Shown: piece by piece, positions 59,001-64,000 of the stretch | Position numbering within the stretch: the first letter of the stretch is position 1 | Layout of the letters: every line of letters begins with the position of its first letter | Assembly (NCBI GenBank): GCA_947652115.1 | Contig: OX393562.1 | Span: forward strand, 13,565,073-13,629,072 | DNA: 64,000 nucleotides | Reading direction: 5' to 3' | Source: Blastomussa wellsi | Lineage: Eukaryota; Cnidaria; Anthozoa; Scleractinia; Plerogyridae | Program-made: the position numbers and the translations under genes | The notes under the pieces: generated by a model | The model's database searches: none | The model's input: the letters and a program-made list of their open reading frames with translations, nothing else | What the model was told of the DNA's origin: nothing

Positions 59001-62000
59001 GAGGAGTGCTTGAATAAATTAGCATATTGTAGCATAAGTTAGCATAAACGTTGAATCTTCTATTAGGAAGGTCCACAATCCAAACCCAATAGAATCAACG
59101 GTAATGAAAACAACAGCAAAGAAAAAAATGACTCGAGAATTAGTTTTCCCGATATTTCAGACAGTCAAGCCGTCCTTCAAGTATTAACTTGCTTACTTTT
59201 TAATTTCTTTACAGAACGATGCGGTTCATTTTTCGTTGGACTGGAAGCTCCCATGTGCTGTCGTGTTCACACGGAGAGAAATGAATAGTCGACACGAAAC
59301 CGCGAGTACGTTGATACGCCCCATTTCGTCCCATGGCGCTGTTATGTAATGACTATAACAGACAAAGCTAACATTAGTGAAATTATTTTGCTTTGTGTTT
59401 ACAATAGTTAATCAGAGAATCGATGACAGCGTACTGTACCAAGACGTCTCTCTAGTGAGAAGAGGGAGTGTGTCCCGGGAGTTCACCCCCCTGGGAACTG
59501 ATGAGCTTCCACACGTTGGAGATCTTGTGGGGTTGGACGCTGAATTTGTTACACTGAATCAGGTGCGAAGCTGTGTCCACGGTTCCTCGATACACCATTC
59601 TGTGAGTTATTTACTCCTGAGGGTCTGCCTGTAGACCCGTGTTTTTTCAGCTCCTTTTATAACTCTTCTTACATGTCTGACACATACATGTTAGAATCTG
59701 AATCAAGAGGTCGAAATTCTAGGCTTGCCAGTGTGTTTGTGCTCTGTGCTTAGACAATACCTTTAACTATCATAACCTCTCACCACCCCGCATAAGTCTG
59801 ATTATCGGCTGATTATCGGTTGCTTCAACTTGCTCCATAGTAACTTGCAGTGACTCCCTCCCCCCCCCCCCCAAGGTGGTAGGGGGGGTACTTTATTCAT
59901 GTTTGGGTATATGGGTGCCGCTAGAGGTTTGAAACCCTGACCCTGTTTAGGACAAAAATAACGTTAAAAAGCTGTCCTCTTTGGGACAAAGGACAACGAT
60001 TTCTGTACTATAGTGTCAATGTCTGGTCCTGAAAATGATGTAATATCGACTGATGCATGATGACCGGCTGAATAAATACTGATGAACATTTCTGATTTCG
60101 ATTTCCTTAAAACTCGACGAAAGTCTTGAAGCCATACCCTGTATAAGACGGGTACAGACCCTGATGAGGGCAAACCCGCTTGAAATTTTGTACCAGTCCA
60201 GGACTGAGAGGTCAAAACCTTACCATACCCTAACCAGCGGCACGTCCCCGTATGGCCCATATAGGGGAGTACCCCTCCCCACTGGACAGTGAGCTGGGCC
60301 TGTCCAAGGGAGTAGTGGTATTTCTAGTCGCTTCATTTTCACTCAACTTCTTCCAGCTGTTCTTGAATAAAGATTGTGATTACTACGACTCTTTTTCGTC
60401 ATTCAAATACTTCTTCTCCGCCAATTCAGTTTATACGAAACAGGATTTGAAATTGTTTCAATTTAGACTTCTGCTTACTCCTCACGTTCAGATTGCATGA
60501 CGGGTCACGCACACCTGGCAACGAGGAAATGCGTGATGAGCAACAAACATGAAGTCAGCGGGGGAACTGTCCAAATTCCAATTCGATCTAGAATACACGG
60601 CCCCATACAAAGCTTATAAACAATACGTTCTGATTGGTTCTTTCTTGGTCGGGATTTTGCCATACGGACCGTTTCTAAGATGCGTATTGTTTCTAAAGTT
60701 GGATAGAACTTTAGATAGAAAGCTTATAAAAATATTCTAATTTAAAGAAACTTTTAAGTCACCAAACGTGCGTTTTTAACAAGCATACATGACCCGAGTT
60801 CCATGTAATAAACTACTTACTAACCTAGCTTGCTCGAGTCGTACTGGGGAATATTGGCCCTCGGTCGTTTTTGTACGGACCTCGCTGCGCTCGGTCCGTA
60901 CTGCCGCGACCTCGGGCCAATATTTCCCAGTACGGCCTTTGCGCTCGGTTAGTAAGAGGTTAGTAATTTGTTCTTTTTATTATTTTAAGAAGGCTGACTA
61001 TTGAAGATTATTGGTTTGTTTTGTTTTAGGAGGAAGCTGAAATAAGGAGCGATGGTACGAGATCTACAATAAAACCGAGTCAAATGAGCGTCGCTCGTGT
61101 AACTGTTGTTCGAGGGTAAGTCAGTGTTCAAACCAAAGAATACCATGAATTATTGAATTATTCGTTACAACAAAATTATCGGTTTCTTACAGAAGTTGCG
61201 TCTACTTCTGAATAATTCAGCTTCCAAACTTTAAAACTTTTTAGATTTCCATGCGAGTAGTAAAAGGCTTTGATAATAATAATAATGATATGTCTTTCGT
61301 GCTGTTTCTCTCTAATTTCATTTAACCTTTTGCTTTTTTGGCATGCCAAAGTTCCATCAGGCGGGTTTTGACATACTTTCAAAGGAGGGTAGACCGTATT
61401 TCCTCGGGATTAAGCACCCGCCCTCTGTTGGACAATTACCTCTCCCTCAACTATCACTCAACTCCAGAGACTCATGAAATTTGCAGTGAACATCCATTTT
61501 ACTCTTAATAAACAATGGTTAATCGAATCTCGCTACCCATTTTACTGTTTCCTTTTATCTTCATAGCGATGGCCCATTAACGGGCGTACCTTTTATAGAT
61601 GACTACATTTCAACGACAGAACAGGTAAGCGAATCTTTCTCTGGAACTCAATAGCCGTTGTTTGATGATGGTGTGCTTACTCACCTTAGCGCTTAAACAA
61701 CGAAATGAATGATGATTTCTTTCAAAACGTATGCCCTTCAAACTGAAAACTTGTCTTAGGTATGATAGATTAATATCAAGGAGTCTGGGGGTAGCAAACA
61801 TATACTGTGTGTACAGAAAGCTCTTCAAACGCATGATTTTACTTTAAAGAAGAAAAAGAAAAACGAATCTATTAGAATATCGTTATTAAAAACTTATTCA
61901 TATTTACAGTTTCTTCTTGTCTGAAAACGAAGGAATGCGGAAGAAAAGTTGAGCACGACGACATTGAAGACCGTGTGATTTAAACTTTTATTAATAAACT

Positions 62001-63283
62001 GATAAATAATTAATTTTATTGAGCAATCAACATGTTTCTTGTACAGCCATATCACAGGAAAAATATAATCTTCTTTCTCAAAAACAGTTGAGTTAGAAAG
62101 GAAATACAATCGAAAATCAAAAGTAGTGCGTTGCTAACCAAATGTCGGACAACATATTCCATTTAGAACTCCCTGTGGTACAGTATTTCATTCTGTAATT
62201 TCCACTTTTCAGGTTGTTGATTACCTTACAAAGTTTTCTGGCATAAAACCAGGCGACCTGGATGCCACAATGTCCTCCAAACATCTCACTACACTGAAGA
62301 CAACCTATCGTAAACTCAGAGCTTTAGTTGCCAGGAAAGTGAAGTTTGTTGGCCATGGCCTAAAGAAAGACTTCAGAGTTATAAATATCCTGGTACGTAG
62401 TAAACATCACCAAGGAGAGAGCATCGTTTTAGAGCAGTTTTCACTTCAGTGTCGAATTAAAGTAATTCTGCATTTGCTTCGGTTTTGCAATTCCTTGGTT
62501 TGTTGATTGGTTTAAAAATATCGCGCCACTTTTTCAACCAATCAGGAGTAAAACCAGAAACTATCGTGACTCGCGCGTGCACGTTTTCCCGCGCTTTTTG
62601 TCGGCTATGTGTAACTACTTCGAGTTTTGATTGGTCCACTGAATTGTCTTCTTATTGGCCAAAGGAATTACTTTGGTTTTGGTTTTGCCACACTCAATTG
62701 AAACTCGCTCTACAAAGTTACCTTGCGATGTCCCAGCTAGGGTTTTTGTTCTACATGGTTGCATTTCCTCCCCCTCCTCTTACCTTTCACCCTCCTTCTG
62801 TTTCCACCGCATCCTTCTCTTGGTAATCTTTAATCCCTTTATCTCTGTGTATTTTAGGTACCAAAGGAACAGGTATTTGACACAGTGGAACTCTTTCATC
62901 TTCCTCGTCAAAGATATATCTCACTACGATTTCTGGCGTGGTATTTCTTAGGTAAAGTTTTGTCTTTTACTTGCTTCTTGTAATTCTTTCAGATTCTGCT
63001 TTGCTAATTATAGCTATCCATTATTTGGTGGATTAGTTACTTTCTGATCATTTAATCGTTTGTTTGAGATTGGTCGATCCATTGATCAATTCATTGATTT
63101 GTTGCAGGGTTATCAATCCAGTCTGAAACTCACGATAGCACTGAAGATGCGAACACAGCTTTACAACTTTATCGAAAATATGAACAGTTTTCAGCGAAAG
63201 GGGAGTTCAGAAAAGTTTTGAAACAGCTTTATGAAGACGGTAGAAAATCCGGATGGAAAGTAGAAGAGAAACCCGCGGAGTGA
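35852..63283 (+). CDS. PAN2: PAN2, poly(A)-nuclease deadenylase catalytic subunit
   Basis: 33 exons, 3510 nt, 1169 aa plus stop: 35852-35995, 37545-37711, 40785-40905, 41241-41315, 42001-42119, 42562-42634, 42951-43019, 43342-43486, 44762-44844, 44995-45068, 45357-45407, 45702-45798, 46126-46204, 47042-47107, 48039-48133, 48919-49047, 49435-49584, 50157-50212, 50594-50739, 51803-51909, 52642-52740, 54921-55054, 56416-56521, 57188-57274, 57573-57710, 58525-58584, 59215-59305, 59408-59562, 61030-61115, 61567-61624, 62213-62392, 62858-62951, 63108-63283. All phases agree. PAN2 with PAN3 trims poly(A) tails in the cytoplasm. Residues 1-332 are WD40-like; a PAN3-binding linker follows. From about 455 comes a pseudo-ubiquitin-hydrolase ([16 protein letters not shown], catalytic Cys apparently replaced). 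The DEDD exonuclease has Asp964/Glu966 (GLDAEF), Asp1073 (GHGLKKDF), His1120 and Asp1125. Length is near human PAN2. Confidence 0.97.
36174..36730. repeat. Tc1/mariner-like MITE with nested foldback
   Basis: Inverted ends (CGGTGAAAACCCGCATAAAAG mirrored by CTTTTATGCGGGTTTTTACTG) are flanked by TA on both sides, in PAN2 intron 1. Nested at 36258-36412 is a second foldback element with arms ATGTTGTGGTTTAAATTT and AACCACAACAT. Its sister copy is at 40555-40724. Confidence 0.75.
36758..36975 (-). CDS. Orphan internal exon of an unrecognised gene
   Basis: A 218-nt minus-strand segment has a strong acceptor (TTATTTCTATAG) and donor (CAG|GTAAGA). Only one of its three frames is open throughout, giving 72 codons. 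The peptide begins [16 protein letters not shown] and includes [18 protein letters not shown] and [19 protein letters not shown]. It is not PAN2 or SFXN2 sequence and I do not recognise it. No partner exon was found on the minus strand nearby, so it may be an exon of a nested gene, a duplicated stray exon, or a relic. Confidence 0.4.
37773..39064. mobile_element. 1.29-kb DNA transposon with 8-bp target duplication
   Basis: CTTCAAGC occurs at 37765-37772 and 39065-39072. The inverted ends share CTACGCAG-CG, TTATTAGGGGATTGCGTTAC and ACTTGTCCCCAC and continue to about 80 bp. It sits in PAN2 intron 2. On the minus strand two possible short exons join through CTATG|GTAAGTC and CCCCACAG| (about 38783-38694 and 38622-38580). 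They would encode about 40 residues starting [20 protein letters not shown]. No transposase is seen. An 8-bp duplication fits hAT- or P-type transposons. Confidence 0.75.
39158..39251 (+). mobile_element. Solo hammerhead-like repeat, copy 3
   Basis: A 94-bp unit from TCGACGAAGGGCTAAGGCTC through AACCAAATTATAT is flanked by the 12-bp direct repeat TGTTAGTCAAAC at 39146-39157 and 39252-39263. It is in PAN2 intron 2. The insertion begins exactly at the hammerhead-like core, so the unit moved on its own without any protein-coding sequence. Confidence 0.78.
39456..39960. repeat. Foldback-rich repeat, copy 1
   Basis: It contains AGAGTGTTTCTATTGAGGAAC mirrored by TCCGAGACAAACACTCT around GGCAACTATC and AAATATTTGCCC inverted pairs. 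A second half begins TTGTTCACCACTAAATTTTCT and is mirrored by AGAAAATTTAGTGGTGAACTA. A related copy is at 55230-55715. Confidence 0.75.
40555..40724. repeat. Foldback MITE, sister of 36258-36412
   Basis: Arms TATGTTGTGGTTTAAATTTC and AAATTAAACCACAACATATA are inverted, as are AAACCAGTTTGAT and ATCAAACTGGTTT. It lies just upstream of PAN2 exon 3. Confidence 0.8.
42386..42483. repeat. Short hairpin element
   Basis: AATTCTGTCTGTAATCATAC and the mirrored GATTACAGACCGAATT, with inner TTAACAAATCGGAC and GTCCGATTTTGTTAA, form a compact palindrome in PAN2 intron 5. Confidence 0.75.
43853..44256 (+). mobile_element. tRNA-derived SINE, copy 4, split by an insertion
   Basis: The SINE head (GGCCTAATAGTTGGTGAGC) runs to 43891 and its remainder (GAGTGGTCCAGGTTGAAGTG, TGGGTCACTAGGCTTG) resumes at 44099 and runs to about 44256. 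The B box reads GGTTGAAGT and is degenerate. The break is caused by the 198-bp element at 43892-44089. Confidence 0.7.
43892..44089. mobile_element. 198-bp non-autonomous element nested in the SINE
   Basis: Inverted ends AACCCTCCAAGTT and AACTTGGAGGTTG are flanked by the direct repeat CTATGGATC at 43883-43891 and 44090-44098, an 8-9 bp target duplication. The body matches 1201-1343. It appears to be a small DNA transposon derivative. Confidence 0.8.
44562..44717. repeat. Foldback element, GTACGGACC family, copy 1
   Basis: A palindrome centred on GGACCTCGCTGGGCTTGGTCC, with outer arms ACTGGAAGAGTATCG / CGATATTCTCCCAGT. It is a diverged copy of 60806-60970 and lies in PAN2 intron 8. Confidence 0.7.
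45161..45318. repeat. ATCC / AATC tetranucleotide microsatellites
   Basis: CCAT repeats pass into CAAT repeats, then after a GGTCTGTCGG segment a longer run of about 14 AATC units, in PAN2 intron 10 just before exon 11. Confidence 0.95.
46562..46600. repeat. Perfect short hairpin
   Basis: GCCATATTTGTGTCC and GGACACAAATATGGC are exact inverted copies around a 7-nt loop, inside a larger unassigned intron repeat (PAN2 intron 13). Confidence 0.8.
47124..47140. repeat. Poly-C tract
   Basis: A run of 17 C residues, 17 bp into PAN2 intron 14. Confidence 0.9.
47536..47884. repeat. Foldback element with GAAGTTCC ends
   Basis: CTTAAACAAGAAGTTCC at the left and GGAACTTCTTGTTTAA at the right are inverted, continuing through TATAAATGGG and CCTTTTATA. 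PAN2 intron 14; no coding content. Confidence 0.78.
48536..48636. repeat. Hairpin element
   Basis: TTGTAAAATGAAAAAGTTAT with AACACTCAG is mirrored by CTGAGTGTTATAACTCTTTC with ATTTTTTTTACAA. PAN2 intron 15. Confidence 0.78.
49664..49918 (+). mobile_element. tRNA-derived SINE, copy 3
   Basis: The same family as 21601-21850, with GGTTAGTGCGCGCACTGGACT, a diverged B box (AGGTTTAAGCTC), TGTTCTTGGGCAAAACACTTTGC in the body and the tail GTAGAAATACTCC. A hammerhead-like unit is inserted immediately after it. Confidence 0.8.
49934..50085 (+). mobile_element. Solo hammerhead-like repeat, copy 4 (full unit)
   Basis: A 152-bp insertion is flanked by the 13-bp direct repeat CTAGGCATGTTAT at 49921-49933 and 50086-50098. 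It starts TCGCTCCGACGAAGGG, has GAAACGTC after the stem II hairpin, and ends GAAACTTACCCCCT. It is the longest single unit of the family here and defines its likely boundaries. PAN2 intron 17. Confidence 0.8.
50969..51280. repeat. Two adjoining foldback units
   Basis: TTAGTATAAATCTGCTAGCG (about 50970) is mirrored by CGACTAGCAGATTTATACTA (ending about 51175). Next to it, CAATTAGATTATTCGC...GATTTCTATGCGTGATAGTT is mirrored by AACTATCACGCGATAGAAATC...TAATCTAATTG. A diverged half of the first unit recurs near 55725-55790. PAN2 intron 19. Confidence 0.72.
52934..53099. repeat. Foldback element, TTCCAAAATGGCC family, copy 2
   Basis: ACCTTCTTCCAAAATGGCC is mirrored by GGCCGCCATTTTGGAATAAGGT, with inner GGCCCTTTTTGCCTC and GAGGTAAGAAGGGCC. 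The same family as 26425-26594. PAN2 intron 21. Confidence 0.8.
53195..53243 (-). ncRNA. Hammerhead ribozyme motif, left end of PLE C
   Basis: On the minus strand CTGATGA (53234-53228), stem II GGCT/AGCC, GAAA and GTC are all present, with stem I TATCGC/GCGGT. The core is intact, though the rest of this element is decayed. Confidence 0.7.
53456..53927 (-). mobile_element. SINE-like element with inverted ends, inside PLE C
   Basis: 472 bp flanked by the 12-bp direct repeat CTTCGCCGCTGC at 53444-53455 and 53928-53939. Both ends carry TTTCCGTTTCGTAAACGGTC in opposite orientation. Read on the minus strand, a tRNA-like segment near 53640-53565 has an A box TAGTGTAGTGGTAGTG and a B box GGTTCGATTCT. 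The combination of a pol III head, long target duplication and inverted ends is unusual. Confidence 0.75.
54508..54556 (+). ncRNA. Degenerate hammerhead, right end of PLE C
   Basis: The layout is as at 31288-31336, but GAAA is GAGA and the cleavage triplet is ATC, so self-cleavage is not expected. Confidence 0.6.
54921..55054 (+). other. PAN2: PAN2 exon 22, CCCH zinc finger
   Basis: This exon encodes [16 protein letters not shown] (residues about 736-751), a C-x5-C-x4-C-x3-H finger with the spacing of the Nab2/ZC3H14 polyadenosine-binding type. It is preceded by a low-complexity Lys/Glu/Ala linker. The acceptor is ACTTTTTTTAG at 54920. With exon 21 ending in phase 0 the finger frame is continuous, and the AT|G junction to exon 23 restores phase. 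A later AG at 54926 would shift the frame, so the upstream acceptor is preferred. The finger falls within the pseudo-hydrolase region. Confidence 0.85.
55230..55715. repeat. Foldback-rich repeat, copy 2
   Basis: It matches 39456-39960 in order: AGAGTGTTTCTGTAGAGGAAC, GGCAACTACCAGCCGATAG, TCTTTATTGGTCACCACTGA, GGGCACTATGCACTGATGG and the AAAATTTAGTGGTGAACTAT end. PAN2 intron 22. Confidence 0.75.
56050..56206. repeat. Foldback element
   Basis: ACCTTTGTCATGCATTTGTT, GTTCATGGTAATCTGC and CCAGCCTC are mirrored by GAGGCTGG, GCAGATTAGCATGAAC and AACAAATCCGTGACAAAGGT. PAN2 intron 22. Confidence 0.8.
56854..56925 (+). other. tRNA-like sequence (probable SINE head or tRNA pseudogene)
   Basis: This 72-nt stretch has tRNA layout: GCTCCGC pairs at six of seven positions with the 3' end, a D-arm-like GTGTAGTGGTCATCAC, a loop CTAGTAA that would give an AGT (Thr) anticodon, and a B box GGTTCCATTCC. 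The anticodon stem has mismatches and no CCA or clean T-run terminator follows, so a functional gene is doubtful. PAN2 intron 23. Confidence 0.45.
57789..58026. repeat. MITE with 60-bp inverted ends
   Basis: TTGCCTAGTTTCATACCGTG...GTACTGGGTCG...GCGGACTTTCGCGAACAAAT is mirrored by ATTTGTTCGCGAAAGTCCGC...CGACCCAGTACCTCACGG...TTAAGCAA. It is 80 bp after PAN2 exon 25. Confidence 0.85.
58597..58828. repeat. MITE with long inverted ends beside exon 26
   Basis: TTACAGTCTTTCCCGTAAAA is mirrored by TTTTACGGGAAAGACTGTAA, and the pairing continues through ACATTTCTGGAATGTTTATT. It begins 12 bp after the PAN2 exon 26 donor (58584). Confidence 0.87.
59881..60279 (-). repeat. Interspersed repeat, sister of 7599-7970
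   Basis: It starts GGGGGGGTACTTTATTCATG, includes GGTTTGAAACCCTGACCCTG and ends GGCCCATATAGGGGAGTACC. PAN2 intron 28, preceded by a C run. Confidence 0.55.
60806..60970. repeat. Foldback element, GTACGGACC family, copy 2
   Basis: A long palindrome with centre GTACGGACCTCGCTGCGCTCGGTCC and arms CGTACTGGGGAATATTGGCCC / GGGCCAATATTTCCCAGTACG (close to 20 bp each), with outer TAACCTAGC and GGTTAGTAAG. PAN2 intron 28. Confidence 0.82.
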
Positions 63284-64000
63284 AGCGGATTATTACCGTT
63301 AGCTATAAGGCACCTGGGGCTTGTAAAATGCGGTACGCGCGAAGGGTCAGAACCAGCGTTATGCTCAGTATCCAATTCTTCATACATTTGTAAAGATTCT
63401 AGTTTTGAATTATTTGAGGAAAATTTTATATAGATCGTTGTCAGAGCTTCGTCTTGCTGTCCATTGTATTAATCGCTACCTAATTACCTTATTTGATACA
63501 GTTATTTGGTACATACTTGCCAGGTATTTATAAGTTTAAACTGGAGACAAAGAAGAAATATTTATTAAACATGGTAACAAATGTTACTCTTGTTTCAAAC
63601 TGCCAACACAAATGAAAGGAGAAGTTGCAAAAACACAATCTGCTGCTGAAATTTATCCCGTTCAGCATCTCCGGTTAGCCAATGAGACGACCATGAGTTT
63701 TGAGTTACTGGGAAATAGGGGGGGGGGGGGGGGGGTAGGGGCGTCCAAAAATATTTTACACAGAGAGGCTCCGCTGAAGTTCCCGTCCCTGCGTTTTAGC
63801 ACTAGTTTTGAGAGTAAAGGTTACCCGATAGAGAATGGTACCTTTTTTCGTATACCTACAACAGAAACACTGCATCCCTTCTACAATAGATTAATTAGAA
63901 TATTCAAGTGAAAAGTTTATAAAAGATACGTAGATGATTCAACCGTTCGGTGGCTTCGAGATGTTTTGTCTTTTATCATGAAATCCCAACCCTTTTATCC
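63284..64000. other. Sequence downstream of PAN2
   Basis: The PAN2 3' UTR should lie here, but no canonical AATAAA is convincing. A run of 18 G (63718-63735) lies inside an open but unsupported frame. I see no gene. Confidence 0.5.

Noticed and set aside
63612..63911. 99-codon frame with a Gly-rich stretch
   Set aside because: The Gly run is a poly-G tract; there is no homology or splice support.

Overview
This 64 kb window is nuclear DNA from an intron-rich metazoan, most likely an anthozoan cnidarian such as a stony coral. That placement is inference: it rests on ancient animal genes cut into many short exons and on a mix of Penelope-like, Ty3/Gypsy, tRNA-SINE and foldback repeats. No bacterial, organellar or viral genome is present.

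Four protein-coding genes could be assembled exon by exon, and splice phases agree at every junction of the three complete ones. (1) 1621-5145, minus: the 5' end of a JAKMIP-like coiled-coil gene that leaves the window on the left. (2) 6149-19600, plus: a BNIP3/NIX mitophagy receptor, 7 exons, 176 aa. (3) 23709-33035, minus: sideroflexin 2 (SFXN2), 10 exons, 324 aa. (4) 35852-63283, plus: PAN2, the catalytic subunit of the PAN2-PAN3 poly(A) deadenylase, 33 exons, 1169 aa. Genes 1 and 2 are head to head over about 1 kb, genes 2 and 3 converge, and genes 3 and 4 are head to head over 2.8 kb. BNIP3 and SFXN2 are both mitochondrial membrane proteins, but nothing in the sequence links them.

Mobile DNA fills the introns. 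Two young LTR retrotransposons sit on either side of BNIP3 exon 5: Gypsy-A (minus, intact 1311-aa gag-pol) and Gypsy-B (plus, three frame breaks). Each has near-identical LTRs and a perfect 5-bp target duplication. SFXN2 intron 2 holds two Penelope-like (PLE) copies head to head inside a 515-bp inverted repeat, with a Tc1/mariner-type element inserted cleanly into the reverse transcriptase. PAN2 introns hold a third PLE copy and at least a dozen foldback elements, SINEs and nested insertions.

The most interesting signals are these. The PLE ends carry a hammerhead-ribozyme core. A separate short non-coding repeat family has a hammerhead-like core, occurs as solo units and as one head-to-head dimer, and is flanked by 12-13 bp target duplications, so it looks like a retrozyme. 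PAN2 has an in-frame exon encoding a C-x5-C-x4-C-x3-H zinc finger inside its pseudo-ubiquitin-hydrolase region. A well-spliced but unassigned minus-strand exon lies in PAN2 intron 1.
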